DNA of 64,000 bases from Verrucomicrobiaceae bacterium (GCA_027484445.1 JAIXSY010000024.1:62001-126000), one strand, 5' to 3'. Positions 51,660 through 61,428 are shown, numbered from the stretch's first letter. Numbers and translations: made by a program. Notes: generated by a model not told the origin, from the sequence alone.

Positions 51660-53383
51660 GCACGCCGCAGCCCAAATCATCCGCCGCCTTTGCCAGCATC
51701 GCCCTGCTGGCCTTGCTGCTCGTGCTCGTGTGGCTGGCCCAGCCTTCGGAATCACCACCGCAGGCTTCTTCGTTCACTGCACTGCCACCGCTTGCCCTGC
51801 CCTCTCTGGCGGAAAAGGAGGCCGCAGAGCCGCTGCCCCCCGCCAGCGGCCCGGCCACACGCATCGACTTCAAACTGCTCGATGAGTCTCGACAGCCTGA
51901 TCCGCTGAAGATGGAGGTCATCTACCCGCCGCAGCTTGAGCAACTCGATGGTCGCCTGGTCGAGATCGTCGCCTTCATGGCTCCGTTTGAATCGCTGGAG
52001 GACATGAGCGAGTGCCTGATGCTGCCTGCCTATGTCGGCTGCTTTTTTTGTGCGCCGCCCAGTTTCACGCAGGTCGTCTTTGTGCGTCAAAAAGACGATG
52101 GCAGGCCGAAAAAGCCCTTCATCGAGGCCCCATCACTCGTCACCGGCACGCTGCGGCTGCTGAAGCCCGGCAGTCGCGATCCCGCGCATGAGATGGAGAT
52201 GATCTACGTCATCGATCACGCCACGGTAGTGCCTTACGATGGCTCGAATGCACCCACCCGCGTGCCTGGACATTGGCAGAAAGAAAATCCCACTGCCGCC
52301 AATCTCGGGAACGCCCCGGTGAAGCTCGATCCCATCCAGCCAGCGGACCTCGTGCCCGTCATCGCCAAGCTGCGCGGCCTGGAGGTGAAGAAGCCCATCA
52401 AGTTCACCACCTACAAGCCCGCAGAACTCGAAAGCGCCGTCGAAGTGCGCATCAACTCCCGCCGCGCCGCCGGTGGCTGGGCCACGCATCAGCGCGTGTG
52501 GCAGGCGCTTGGCTTCGCCGATGAAAAAGACGACCTGCGGCTCGTGTTGCGAGGCATCACCCTTCAGCACGTCATCGGCTACAGCAATGCTGCGGGAGAT
52601 CACATCCGCTACAACGGCGATCTCCAGCTCACCCAGCCCGCCACGCGACTCGAACTCGTCAAAGTCATCGCTGAAGCCCTGCTGCGGCAAAATCACGATC
52701 TCCGCCATCTCGATACCGCCCTGCACGGCGATACGAACACCGATGCCCGCCTCGCCGCCGCTGCGGTGCTCCAGGGAGATCTCATCAACACCGCACGCCG
52801 CTACGCCGCGCATCATCGGCTGCGTGATCCTGCGCCGAATGCCACCTTCGCTTACTTCGGAGGTTATCCAGCCGCGAAGATGGCCCTTCAGCAGCTCGAA
52901 ACTCTGCCCTGGCAGATGGGACCCTTTTTCACCGAGCAATTCGCACCCAATGGCGAGCCGCAGGCGCTGGATGACCTCCTCAAAAAGCCACCCACCACCA
53001 CCGCCGCGATCATTCATCCCGTCTTCCACGCCCGGCCGCAGGACGACACGCCGGTCGAAGTGCCGGCGACCTTTGCCGATGCGCTGCGCGATGAAAAACC
53101 CATCGCCACCGGCATCCTCGGCGAGGCCGCGCTGCTGGTCTGGCTCGAGAACGGCCGCGCACTCGGCCCCCACATGTCCGCCGCCGATGGCTGGCGCGGT
53201 GATCGCTACGCCTTCTGGAAAGATGGCACCTTGCTCATCCAAACGCACTGGCTCAATGAAGACGAAGCCGCTGAGTTTCACAAATCCGCGCAGCCACGTG
53301 AAGGCTTCAAAGTCATTCGGAAACCCAGTTCCAGAATCGTCCATCTCATCACTGGAGCTGGAAAAGACACCCTGAAACCATGA
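51656..53383 (+). CDS. DUF3299 protein, long form, membrane-anchored
   Basis: A 575-residue protein with an N-terminal membrane anchor (FASIALLALLLVLVWLA). A DUF3299 domain at about 85-205 reads YPPQLEQLDGRLVEIVAFMAP, then LEDMSECLMLPAYVGCFFCAPPSFTQVVFV. The remaining 370 residues (VEVRINSRRAAGGWATHQRVWQALG onwards) belong to no family I recognise. The GCFFC pair could bind metal. DUF3299 proteins often accompany FtsX-type ABC systems, PA4066 being the zinc-linked example. The start overlaps the permease stop by 4 bp, and a shorter DUF3299 gene follows with another ATGA overlap. Confidence 0.85.
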   Translation: MSTPQPKSSAAFASIALLALLLVLVWLAQPSESPPQASSFTALPPLALPSLAEKEAAEPLPPASGPATRIDFKLLDESRQPDPLKMEVIYPPQLEQLDGRLVEIVAFMAPFESLEDMSECLMLPAYVGCFFCAPPSFTQVVFVRQKDDGRPKKPFIEAPSLVTGTLRLLKPGSRDPAHEMEMIYVIDHATVVPYDGSNAPTRVPGHWQKENPTAANLGNAPVKLDPIQPADLVPVIAKLRGLEVKKPIKFTTYKPAELESAVEVRINSRRAAGGWATHQRVWQALGFADEKDDLRLVLRGITLQHVIGYSNAAGDHIRYNGDLQLTQPATRLELVKVIAEALLRQNHDLRHLDTALHGDTNTDARLAAAAVLQGDLINTARRYAAHHRLRDPAPNATFAYFGGYPAAKMALQQLETLPWQMGPFFTEQFAPNGEPQALDDLLKKPPTTTAAIIHPVFHARPQDDTPVEVPATFADALRDEKPIATGILGEAALLVWLENGRALGPHMSAADGWRGDRYAFWKDGTLLIQTHWLNEDEAAEFHKSAQPREGFKVIRKPSSRIVHLITGAGKDTLKP

Positions 53384-53970
53384 AACGAACTCTTTTCGCC
53401 TTCATCGCCAGTTTTAGCCTCGCCCACGCTCAAGAGCACAAGCTGCCCGCTGAGTCCAAAGACGCCAAAAGTGCCTACCAAGCCGCCACAGAGCCCACCG
53501 AAGCCGTTTTGGCTGATTGGGACTTTTTGGACAAAACCGATGTCGTCGTCAGCGACGGCAAAAAAGATGCCACCATCAACTACCCGGCTGAAATCAAGGC
53601 ACTCGATGGCAAGCGCATCGCTATCGTCGGCTTCATGGCTCCGTATGAAAAGCTCGATGACATGAGCACCAGCATGATCCTGCCAGCCTACGTCGGCTGC
53701 TACTTCTGCAGTCCGCCCGCCGTCACCCAGGTCGTGCTCATCCAGCAGAAGAACGAAAAGAAGGAAAAACGCCCATTCATCAATGAGGCCGTGCTCGTCA
53801 CCGGCACGCTGCGCCTCTTCACCTTCGCCAGCCAGCACCTCGCGCATCAGGCGGACTTCATGTATGCCCTCGACGACGCCACCGTCGAGGTCTTCACCGG
53901 CAAAAACAAACCCCGCCGCACCCCTGCGCACCTACCGCCGGACCCGCGCAAACAACCCAAGATCTATTAA
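53380..53970 (+). CDS. DUF3299 protein, short secreted form
   Basis: A 196-residue protein with a signal peptide (MKRTLFAFIASFSLAHA) and one DUF3299 domain: INYPAEIKALDGKRIAIVGFMAP, then DDMSTSMILPAYVGCYFCSPPAVTQVVLI. It is closely similar to the matching part of the long form just upstream, including the GCxFC pair. It also shares the region FINEAVLVTGTLRLF with FIEAPSLVTGTLRLL. The two were likely made by duplication and may work together in the periplasm. hisI follows after 3 bp. Confidence 0.88.
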   Translation: MKRTLFAFIASFSLAHAQEHKLPAESKDAKSAYQAATEPTEAVLADWDFLDKTDVVVSDGKKDATINYPAEIKALDGKRIAIVGFMAPYEKLDDMSTSMILPAYVGCYFCSPPAVTQVVLIQQKNEKKEKRPFINEAVLVTGTLRLFTFASQHLAHQADFMYALDDATVEVFTGKNKPRRTPAHLPPDPRKQPKIY

Positions 53971-53973
53971 ACC

Positions 53974-54453
53974 ATGCCCACCACCCCATTCGCCCCGCGT
54001 CTCACCGTCGAACAAGTCGAAGAAGGCCGCGATCTCGCCCCGAAATTCGACGCCAGCGGCCTCATGCCAGCCATCACCACCGACTTCACCAGCGGCGAAC
54101 TGCTCATGGTCGGCTACATGAACGCTGAAGCCCTGCAAAAGACCATCACCACGGGCGAGGCGCATTACTTCAGCCGCAGTCGCCAGGTGCTCTGGCACAA
54201 AGGCGCCACCTCCGGCTTCGTGCAAAAAGTGCGCGAGCTGCGCATCGACGATGATCAGGACTGCGTGTGGCTGCGTGTCGAAACCACCGGCGGCGCGAAT
54301 TGCCACGTCGGCTACCGCTCCTGCTTTTATCGCGCCATTCCCACGGGCGATGACTACACCGGAGCCGATGGCTGCCTCGAATGGAAAGAGGAAGGCAAAG
54401 TCTTCGATCCCCAGGCGGTGTATGGCGATGCCCCCAACCCCACCAAGCTATGA
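53974..54453 (+). CDS. hisI: Phosphoribosyl-AMP cyclohydrolase with altered zinc site
   Basis: A 159-residue His[48 protein letters not shown] is fully typical. Next, the conserved DCDxD motif reads DDDQDC, so the first zinc-ligand cysteine is Asp, while the later [15 protein letters not shown] keeps the other two cysteines. HisI opens the adenine ring of phosphoribosyl-AMP in histidine synthesis and is normally zinc-dependent. HisI paralogues in Zur-controlled clusters are known. The position between DUF3299 and COG0523 genes with no other his genes suggests a zinc-starvation copy. The tail after residue 125 is longer than usual. Confidence 0.92.
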   Translation: MPTTPFAPRLTVEQVEEGRDLAPKFDASGLMPAITTDFTSGELLMVGYMNAEALQKTITTGEAHYFSRSRQVLWHKGATSGFVQKVRELRIDDDQDCVWLRVETTGGANCHVGYRSCFYRAIPTGDDYTGADGCLEWKEEGKVFDPQAVYGDAPNPTKL

Positions 54454-55445
54454 GCCGCATCCCCATCGTTCTCATCGCCGGATTTCTCGGCGCGGGCAAG
54501 ACCACCTTTCTCCGCGCTCTGATGGGCGCTTTGAAGGAGCGCAAAGTCGGCTTCAGCGTCGTGGTGAACGACTTTGAAAATGCCGAGATCGACGCCGCGC
54601 GGCTGCGTGAGCTCGATGTCGAAGTGCAGGCCATCAACGGCTCCTGCGTCTGCTGCTCCTCGCTGAACGACTTCATGCTCACGCTCGGCACCATTGATGT
54701 GCCACGCGGTGGCGTGCTGCTCGTCGAGGCGAACGGCGCGTCCGATTTCATCACGCTCATCGCCGCCATCGCCATGCGTGGCGAGTGCCGTCGCTTCCTT
54801 TCGCCATTGCAGGTCAGCATGATCGACGCCGTGCGCTGGCAGAAGCGCCGCAAACACAACTTGCTCGAACAAGAGCAGGTCAAAACCAGCACGCACTGGA
54901 TGCTCACGCACACCGGCAGCGTCAAAACACCACGCCTCGCAGGCATCCGCGCCGCTTTGAAAATCCTCACGCCACGCGGCCAGGAGACCGATGTGGAGTG
55001 CTTTGCCGATTTCCTGCGACTGCAAAGCGCCACGGCCCGTTTTTCCGCACCCGAGGCACCCAAAGCCCAGCTTTTCGACGAAGCCACCGCCGCCGAGCCG
55101 CACGAGCATCACCATCATCACGATGACGAACGCGCCTTCACCTCCATGCGCGTGCCCGTGCCCTTTGTCGTGCAACGCAGCGATCTCGAACGCGTGCTGC
55201 GACACCTGCCCGAGGAGGTCATCCGCGTGAAAGGCCTCTGCCGGCTCGCCGACCTACCGCAGATCCCTTTTTCCTTCCAGCATGTGCGCCCGGAGGGTGA
55301 AACGTGGTTCCTCCCCATGCTAGGCAGCCTCGGCATCATCCCCAGCGGCGTCGTCATCGGCGTGGGCCTGCCCGAAGCCCACATCCACGCCCAATTCGAA
55401 GCCCTGCCGAGTGCCGAGCTGGCACCAGAGCTGAAAGTTTGCTAA
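54450..55445 (+). CDS. COG0523 zinc-chaperone GTPase with His-rich loop
   Basis: A 331-residue G3E GTPase: Walker [18 protein letters not shown], then [16 protein letters not shown], the CxCC motif [14 protein letters not shown], and [12 protein letters not shown] histidine loop ([12 protein letters not shown]) near residue 215 is typical of zinc-handling members. The C-terminal CobW_C domain runs [16 protein letters not shown]. The start overlaps the hisI stop (ATGA), and the pairing hints that this GTPase serves the neighbouring HisI. Last clear gene of the zinc operon. Confidence 0.93.
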   Translation: MSRIPIVLIAGFLGAGKTTFLRALMGALKERKVGFSVVVNDFENAEIDAARLRELDVEVQAINGSCVCCSSLNDFMLTLGTIDVPRGGVLLVEANGASDFITLIAAIAMRGECRRFLSPLQVSMIDAVRWQKRRKHNLLEQEQVKTSTHWMLTHTGSVKTPRLAGIRAALKILTPRGQETDVECFADFLRLQSATARFSAPEAPKAQLFDEATAAEPHEHHHHHDDERAFTSMRVPVPFVVQRSDLERVLRHLPEEVIRVKGLCRLADLPQIPFSFQHVRPEGETWFLPMLGSLGIIPSGVVIGVGLPEAHIHAQFEALPSAELAPELKVC

Positions 55446-55458
55446 ATCCCGCGTCATC

Positions 55459-55941
55459 ATGTCCACCCGACCGAACTGTGAAATTCATCTCCGCCATGTT
55501 GAAGGCGCGCCCGAGGCCGTCATCAGCTCGGTGAAAACGGAGCGAGAGCTGCAAAGGCTGATCAATGGGGAAGGTGAGGTGGACAAAAGCCAGATCAGCC
55601 AGGTCGTGAAGAAGCTGCAAGTCGTCATCGCCGACTACCTGGAAAGTGGGCGTGACATCGACATCCGGCTGACGCCGCTGGAGATCATCAGTGCCGTGGA
55701 GGCGGCGATCCAGGAAGCTGCCGGGAAGCCCAGCCCTTGGCCAGATGGTGCGGACGCGCGCACCTTTTTCATTCATGGCCTCTACGACGAGCTCATCCAG
55801 CAGCCCAGCAACATCTTCGAGACCAAGCTCTTCCCGGATGGCAGCACTCGCTACGTGCCGATAGGTCGTGCGGTGTGGAAAGCCTGCTTGGAGAAGCTGA
55901 GAGATCGTCTGTCCCGCCCGAGTGGAGAGGTGGGCAGCTAG
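55459..55941 (+). CDS. Hypothetical protein
   Basis: A 160-residue cytoplasmic protein that I do not recognise. The first 60 residues (CEIHLRHVEGAPEAVISSVKTERELQRLINGEGEVDKSQISQVVKKLQVVIADYLE) are charged and helical; the rest (DIDIRLTPLEIISAVEAAIQEAAG; FFIHGLYDELIQQPSNIFETKLFPDG) is mixed. It follows the COG0523 gene by 13 bp, so it may be co-transcribed with the zinc operon, but it has no Cys/His cluster beyond single residues. It is convergent with the lipocalin gene. Confidence 0.65.
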   Translation: MSTRPNCEIHLRHVEGAPEAVISSVKTERELQRLINGEGEVDKSQISQVVKKLQVVIADYLESGRDIDIRLTPLEIISAVEAAIQEAAGKPSPWPDGADARTFFIHGLYDELIQQPSNIFETKLFPDGSTRYVPIGRAVWKACLEKLRDRLSRPSGEVGS

Positions 55942-55954
55942 ACGAAAGAGGAAG

Positions 55955-56500
55955 CTAAGGTGCGAGTGAGCGGGTGGCTGTATTTTGTGGCACCTTGGCA
56001 AATCGGCTGAGATCATAGCCTTGGCGTTTTAGGCTCTGCATGGCGAGTGCATAATCTTGAGGGGCCATCTGGGGGGTGCGGCTGAGGACCCAGCCTAGCT
56101 TTCGGTTCGGGTAACCGATGACGGCCCATTGGTAGTCTTTGTCCAAGGCGGTGACGAGGTAAGGAACCCGGAAGGGCCAGAGGAACTGCACGCGCCATTC
56201 GGCCTGCGTGGCGGGATTCACGACCCAGGCGACGCCTTTCCATTCCTCCAAGGGAGCGTCTAGGTGTTCGCGGCGGAAGAGGTAGGAGTTGTCGATGCGA
56301 CCATCGGGCCGCATGGCGTAACGATCCAGGGTGCCGACTTTGCCTTTCTCGAGGGAATAAGGAATGTGGGCGATGACATACCAGTCCCCCATGAATCTCT
56401 GGAGATCCAGGTAGGGCACGGTTTGCAACGGTGGATTCTTCACGGTGGAGCAGGAGCCCATCAGAAGAATCACCCCCAGGGCAGTCAGCAGACGATTCAT
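55955..56500 (-). CDS. Bacterial lipocalin (Blc-like lipoprotein)
   Basis: A 181-residue lipoprotein: MNRLLTALGVILLMGSC gives the lipobox LMGSC. The lipocalin motif DLQRFMGDWYVIAHIPYSLEKG is the conserved G-x-W, and the beta strands KGVAWVVNPATQAEWRVQFLWPF and QWAVIGYPNRKLGWVLSRTPQM follow the Blc pattern. Blc-type proteins bind lysophospholipids or fatty acids at the outer membrane and are linked to envelope stress. ATG 56500 is chosen to expose the signal sequence. Confidence 0.93.
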   Translation of the reverse strand: MNRLLTALGVILLMGSCSTVKNPPLQTVPYLDLQRFMGDWYVIAHIPYSLEKGKVGTLDRYAMRPDGRIDNSYLFRREHLDAPLEEWKGVAWVVNPATQAEWRVQFLWPFRVPYLVTALDKDYQWAVIGYPNRKLGWVLSRTPQMAPQDYALAMQSLKRQGYDLSRFAKVPQNTATRSLAP

Positions 56501-56566
56501 GAGCGTGCAGAGATTACGCGGCGAGGTTTGGACCAGCCGCACTGGAGACCGCACGCGGTGGAAAAA

Positions 56567-57910
56567 TCAGATCAGCTCAAAGCCGCGCACGTGGGTGCCA
56601 TCGCTGCTGCCAAACTTTTCCAGACCGACATCGAGCCGATGGGCGATTTGCACAAAGAGATTGGCAAAGCGTGCATTTTCATGACCAGGGCCGCCTACGA
56701 TGAGGTGCTGGCCGTGCCGGAAGCCACCGCCAGCGACGAGTATGGGAAGGTCACGCCAACTGTGACTGCTGGCGTTGCCGAGATTCGATCCTGCGAGGAC
56801 GATCGTCTGATCGAGTAGAGTGGATGGGCCTTCCTGGGCAGTCTTCAGCAGGTCCAAGAAACGGGCGAGCTCGCTGAACTCTGCTTTTTCGATGAGGGAG
56901 AGTTCTTCGATCTTCATCTCATCTTGGCCGTGGTGGGAAAGGTTGTGCCAATCTTGCTTCACCCCTTCGATTTTTGGTACGGCATTCATGCCGCCTGCTT
57001 TGTAAGTGATGAAGCGTGTGCTGTCGGTTCGCAGGGCTAGCGCCATGAGGTCGTGCATGAGTCGTGTGCGGGCGATGATGTCTGTGCGGTCCTGCACGTC
57101 GGTCGGGGGTTTGGCATCGACCTTGGGCTTGGGGCGCAGTGCCCAGGCTTCATGGGCCTGAATGTGGGTTTCCAGTTCGCGGACGCTGGTTAGGTACTGC
57201 TCGAATTTTTCTTGGTCACGTTTGCCTAACGCCTGATGCAGTTTCTTGGCTTCGGCATTCACGGTGTCGAGGATGCTACGCCCCCGTTTCAGTTCACGCA
57301 GTTGGGTTTGCACCTGAGCCGGTGTGCCATTGATGAAGAGCTGTGCAAAGAGGCGTGAAGGTGAGCTTTCCGCTGGCAGATTCACGCCGTTCGCAGTCCA
57401 CGACATGGAGTCGCTGCCTCCCACATTGAGGATCAGGGACGGGAAGCGCGTGTTTGGGTTCAGCTTTTCGATCAGGGTCTGATCCAGGGAGATGCTGTTG
57501 CGAAAACCTGGCAGGCCGGGATGCTTTGCGGTGGTCAGCCAGGTGAGTTCGGAGGTGTGGCCATTGGCACCGTTTTGTTCATCATGCGACAAGCCGGAGA
57601 AGAGGGTGAAATCGGCACGATGTTGCTTCAGCGGTTCCAGGTAAGGCGTGAGCGGATAGTCGCGGCCTGCTGCCGTTGGGAAGAGATTCGGCCCATGAAA
57701 GCCAAGGCCGTAATTCATGGCTAGGAAGCGGCGTGGTGGTGAGCTGGCAGCGGCTGCCTGAGCACGTGTGGCGAAGGCGGGAAGCATGGCCTCAAGCCAA
57801 GGCAGGGCGAGCAGGGTGCCCGTGCCGCGCAGCCAAGCCCGACGAGAGATTTGATGACGCACTGGCAAGATCGCAGGCCAAGCAGAGCGGGAGGGAGAAG
57901 GTGTCTTCAT
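56567..57910 (-). CDS. DUF1552 family secreted protein, second copy
   Basis: A 447-residue protein with a twin-arginine-type signal (SRRAWLRGTGTLLALPWLEAMLPAFA). DUF1552 blocks include [81 protein letters not shown] and IVLAGSNLGNASSHSWRDLPILVAGGG. Its ATG overlaps the stop of the DUF1592 gene by 4 bp, the standard undisturbed layout. It resembles the 14737-16110 copy only within family motifs, so the two are not recent duplicates. Confidence 0.9.
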   Translation of the reverse strand: MKTPSPSRSAWPAILPVRHQISRRAWLRGTGTLLALPWLEAMLPAFATRAQAAAASSPPRRFLAMNYGLGFHGPNLFPTAAGRDYPLTPYLEPLKQHRADFTLFSGLSHDEQNGANGHTSELTWLTTAKHPGLPGFRNSISLDQTLIEKLNPNTRFPSLILNVGGSDSMSWTANGVNLPAESSPSRLFAQLFINGTPAQVQTQLRELKRGRSILDTVNAEAKKLHQALGKRDQEKFEQYLTSVRELETHIQAHEAWALRPKPKVDAKPPTDVQDRTDIIARTRLMHDLMALALRTDSTRFITYKAGGMNAVPKIEGVKQDWHNLSHHGQDEMKIEELSLIEKAEFSELARFLDLLKTAQEGPSTLLDQTIVLAGSNLGNASSHSWRDLPILVAGGGFRHGQHLIVGGPGHENARFANLFVQIAHRLDVGLEKFGSSDGTHVRGFELI

Positions 57911-60288
57911 TTGTGTCGGAATAGGTCACTTTGCACCACGGCATGGATCAGATCGCGGAAGCCGTGCCCTTGGCGGCTGACGCGGGTGGCGATGCGATCC
58001 AGTTCAGGTCGATCGGAGAAACCCATGCCACGCCCGGTTGCATAGACGGCTAGTTTTTCCGCCAAGGTGCGGGTGAAGCGTGTGGGGTCTTCGAGCAGGA
58101 TCTTTTTGAAGTCCGAGAGGTTTTGAAAGGACCTGCCGCTGGCCGTGGAGCCACTCGCATCCACAGGTGGGCCGACACGCCATTGCACGTTTTTGACATG
58201 CGCAGGCAGATCTTTGGGCTTCGGGAAGTCTTTGCCGAGGCTGCGATAATTTTCCCGCCAGCCGCCGATCACGTCGTAATTTTCCAGCGCAAAGCCAGGA
58301 GGATCAATGATGCGATGGCAGCCCTGGCAGCTCTCCAGGTTGCGGTGTTGGTCGAGCTGCTGGCGCAAGGTCTGAGCGCCACGAATGTCGGGTTCCACGC
58401 CAGGCACCCCAGGCGGTGGAGGTGAGGGTGGCGTGCCCATGATCCGCTCGAGCACCCAGATGCCGCGGACGACGGGCGAGGTCGTGGTGCCATTGGCGGA
58501 GACTTTTAGCACGCTAGCGTGGGTCATCACCCCACCACGATGATGCTCGGGCCGTAGGGATACTTTTTGAAACTTCAGCCCCTTTACGCTGGGGATACCG
58601 TAGTGCTCGGCCAATGGTTCATTCAGCAGAGTCCAGGTCGAGTCGATGAAGTTCGTTACGCTGAGGTTATGCTTCAGCACCTCTTCGAAGAAGAGTTCCG
58701 TCTCGCGAAGGCTAGCGCGCTTCAGGCTGTCGCTGAATTCGGGGTAAAGTTGCTTGTCGGGGATGGTGAAGTCGATCTCGCGCAGATTCAGCCACTGGCC
58801 GGTGAAGTGGCGTGTGAAGCGAGATGCGCGGGGGTCCTGGAGCAGTCGTTCCGTTTGAGCGCGCAGTTCTTCGGCGGTGGAAAGTCGTCCCTCATCGGCT
58901 GCCTTGCGCAGCTTTGCATCCGGCGTGCTGCTGACCAGCATGTAGCTCAGGCGCGCTGCGAGGGCATGGTCGTCGAGCTTGCCGTCAGACTCTCGGAGAT
59001 AAAGAAAATCAGCAGAGCAGAGCATGGCCGTCTGAGCTGTGCGCAGGGCCTGCATGAAGGTGGAACCTTCGTTGAGTTCACGGCGCGCGATCTGCACATA
59101 AGGGTCGATTTTGGCTGCATCTGCGGGCCGCCGAAAGGCAGCGTTGGCAAAGGGGAGCAGCAGTCGTGGCAGATCTGCCTCGGGATTCTGGCTGGAGATG
59201 TCCCAGATGGGACGATACCAGGACTTGTCCCGATTTTTCGTCGAACCTTTGTCCACCCAGGGAAGATCACCAAAGCGGAGTCGATGTCCGCGCGAGGGCC
59301 ACTCTTCAAACAGCGGGCCTTCGACTTCGAGCTTTAGCACGGCGAGACCACGCAACTGAGGTCCCTTTTTCTGAAAGCTTTCATAGCGATGGTCGAGCCG
59401 TGGCCGCAAGCGCACGACATCGCCTTTGCGCATCAGCACCGTGAATTCATGATGGCCGAACGAGCCGGGAGCTGCCTCAAATTCATCGTGCAGAGCGGCG
59501 GCCTGCTTGCCGTTGTCGGGTCCGACATAAAGTCCGCAGCGCACGGCTTCATCGGTAGCATGGGCCGCCGCATGGATGGCAAGGCGATACAGGGCTGTCT
59601 GAGGGGCGCGGAAGGTGTGAAACCTTGCGGCGGGGAACTCGCTTTCGGTGAAAACGACGACTGCACCATCGGGTCGTTTGTGCCAGTGCTTGCCGATGTT
59701 GGCTGCGCCACCCAGTTCATCTAGGCGGTGCTCACTCCGGGTGTTGGCAGGTCGCTCGCCATGGCTCTCTGCTGCTTCCAGAGCGGCGTTGGCCGCGTCC
59801 ATGTAGCGCTGAAGATGCACGGGCGAGAGGTCCAGCGCTTCGCCGACATTGTCGAAGCCAAAGGCCTTGCCGTCCTCAGGCAGCATTTCCTTCAGCTCTG
59901 TGTGGATGCCCAGCAGGTCGTGCAGGGTGTGTTCATACTCCACACGATTCAGGCGGCGCAGCACGGTGCCCTTGAGGGAAGCATCCCAACGCGTCAGCGT
60001 TTCTGCCAGTTGATCGGTGAAGGCTTGGCGTTCCTCGCGAGCAGGCGCTTTCTTTTTCTTCGGTGGCATTTCACCGGAGGCCACTAAGTCATGCAGCCGA
60101 GTCCAACGTGACAGCATCTCTGGTTGGCCATGATCCACAGACAGTGCGTCTAGATCCAATCCGCCCTTTTTTGCCTCCGCATCGTGGCAGTCGTAGCAGT
60201 GCTGCTCCAAAAAAGGCAGCAGGGCTGCGGGTGGGGCCGCGCTCGCGGAGGCGATGCAAAGGAGGATGCTGGCTGTCTTTAGGGTCAT
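57907..60288 (-). CDS. DUF1592/DUF1588/DUF1585 planctomycete-type cytochrome protein, second copy
   Basis: From ATG 60288 the 793-residue product has a signal peptide (MTLKTASILLCIASASA). The N-terminal c-type haem site is CYDCH. DUF1587 (RRLNRVEYEHTLHDLLG), DUF1592 (AARLSYMLVSSTPDAKLRKAA; FTGQWLNLREIDFTIPDKQLYPEF) and DUF1588 (HHRGGVMTHASVLKVSANGTTTSPVVRGIWVLERIMG) follow, with the second CxxCH (CQGCHRIIDPPGFALENYD). DUF1585 is at the end. It forms an overlapping operon with the DUF1552 gene. As in the first copy, a role in extracytoplasmic sugar breakdown is suspected but not shown. Confidence 0.92.
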   Translation of the reverse strand: MTLKTASILLCIASASAAPPAALLPFLEQHCYDCHDAEAKKGGLDLDALSVDHGQPEMLSRWTRLHDLVASGEMPPKKKKAPAREERQAFTDQLAETLTRWDASLKGTVLRRLNRVEYEHTLHDLLGIHTELKEMLPEDGKAFGFDNVGEALDLSPVHLQRYMDAANAALEAAESHGERPANTRSEHRLDELGGAANIGKHWHKRPDGAVVVFTESEFPAARFHTFRAPQTALYRLAIHAAAHATDEAVRCGLYVGPDNGKQAAALHDEFEAAPGSFGHHEFTVLMRKGDVVRLRPRLDHRYESFQKKGPQLRGLAVLKLEVEGPLFEEWPSRGHRLRFGDLPWVDKGSTKNRDKSWYRPIWDISSQNPEADLPRLLLPFANAAFRRPADAAKIDPYVQIARRELNEGSTFMQALRTAQTAMLCSADFLYLRESDGKLDDHALAARLSYMLVSSTPDAKLRKAADEGRLSTAEELRAQTERLLQDPRASRFTRHFTGQWLNLREIDFTIPDKQLYPEFSDSLKRASLRETELFFEEVLKHNLSVTNFIDSTWTLLNEPLAEHYGIPSVKGLKFQKVSLRPEHHRGGVMTHASVLKVSANGTTTSPVVRGIWVLERIMGTPPSPPPPGVPGVEPDIRGAQTLRQQLDQHRNLESCQGCHRIIDPPGFALENYDVIGGWRENYRSLGKDFPKPKDLPAHVKNVQWRVGPPVDASGSTASGRSFQNLSDFKKILLEDPTRFTRTLAEKLAVYATGRGMGFSDRPELDRIATRVSRQGHGFRDLIHAVVQSDLFRHK

Positions 60289-60374
60289 GTCACGGGACGG
60301 ACAGGCTAACGAAAGACCTTTGGCAAAACTGACAGCGAAGATGCTGATGCAGAATGCTGGGCTGAAATGAAACC

Positions 60375-61400
60375 TCAAAGGCTGCCCTGGGGCCAGGGAT
60401 AGCTTCCGGGTTTCACCCTGAGCAGCGGCCCCCCTGGCGGTTGGAGCGTGCCCACACCCACGTGACCCTCAGGAATCACCGCGAGGCGTGTCCAGCCCAT
60501 GCGGCGGATGAGTGCCATGGACGTGGCACCGCCCTCCATCGCGATGTGCAGCCCAGCGGTTGGCTGCATCAGTGGTAGGGCTTTGTCGATGAGTTTAGCC
60601 GTGAGTGTCTCCGCATCGGGTCGCTTTGGGCTGCCGATGGCGAGCATGAGCTTTCGGGTCTCTTGCCAGATCGTGGGGGAGATTGTTTCATCGACCGTTT
60701 TCACCGTGAAACCTCGGCTTTCCATCTGCGCAGCCCGCCCGGTTTCCCAGGCGGCGAGACTGCCACAGAGCAGCAGCAGACGCTCGGCTGGGGTGGGGGA
60801 AAGTGGCGGAAATGTCGGCTGGCTGGGCAGGTGCTGTTTCAACTGAGCCATGAAAAAGTCAGCGGCTCCGGCGGCGAGTGTCGCACCCGAAAGTGAAACG
60901 TGCAGGTCTTGGTCCTCAATGGCGTCGCAGGTGCGCAGGCGTGCGCTTTCACCCAGCAGCAGACGCAGGTCGGAGCTGTGGCGTGGATGATCGGGATCTT
61001 GGGCAAAGATGGTTTCATGCAGAGGCACGCCCTGGATGAAGTACTGCCCCTGCTGGATGACTCGTGCTTTTGAAGGATTTGCCGGAATGAGCAGGCAGTC
61101 TGTGTGACCGGTGATGTCCAGCACGGCTTCAATCTCAGCGCGCACATGACCACGCAGGACGGAGTCTGTTTTTTTGTAGATCCAACGGGGGCGGGCAGCC
61201 TGAATCTCACGCGTCACCGTTTTGAGAATCGCGCTGGCCTCGTCCTCAGTCCGCCAGCGCGTGTCGGTGTCCACAGCGATGACATCCGCCGTCGAGTCTG
61301 GGTGAAAGTGAGTGTGAACCTCCGCGCTGACTCCGCAGGTCGCTGCGATGCCGGCGAGTTCAGCGGCGCCGGAGAAGTCATCAGCCAGGATAACGATCAT
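60375..61400 (-). CDS. Four-carbon acid sugar kinase (DUF1537 family)
   Basis: A 341-residue protein with the DUF1537 N-terminal pattern MIVILADDFSGAAELAGIAATCG, YKKTDSVLRGHVRAEIEAVLD and IPANPSKARVIQQGQYFIQG. The C-terminal ATP-binding part has the glycine motif EGGATSMALIRRMGW and GVGTLQPPGGPLLRVKPGS. Family members phosphorylate D-threonate, D-erythronate or related acids at O-4. It is somewhat shorter than typical members (about 400 or more). The PdxA-like gene 28 bp upstream supplies the next pathway step (dehydrogenation/decarboxylation), so the pair defines an acid-sugar catabolic route. Confidence 0.88.
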   Translation of the reverse strand: MIVILADDFSGAAELAGIAATCGVSAEVHTHFHPDSTADVIAVDTDTRWRTEDEASAILKTVTREIQAARPRWIYKKTDSVLRGHVRAEIEAVLDITGHTDCLLIPANPSKARVIQQGQYFIQGVPLHETIFAQDPDHPRHSSDLRLLLGESARLRTCDAIEDQDLHVSLSGATLAAGAADFFMAQLKQHLPSQPTFPPLSPTPAERLLLLCGSLAAWETGRAAQMESRGFTVKTVDETISPTIWQETRKLMLAIGSPKRPDAETLTAKLIDKALPLMQPTAGLHIAMEGGATSMALIRRMGWTRLAVIPEGHVGVGTLQPPGGPLLRVKPGSYPWPQGSL

Positions 61401-61428
61401 GATCGAGATTCGCCGACCGTCCTTGGGG

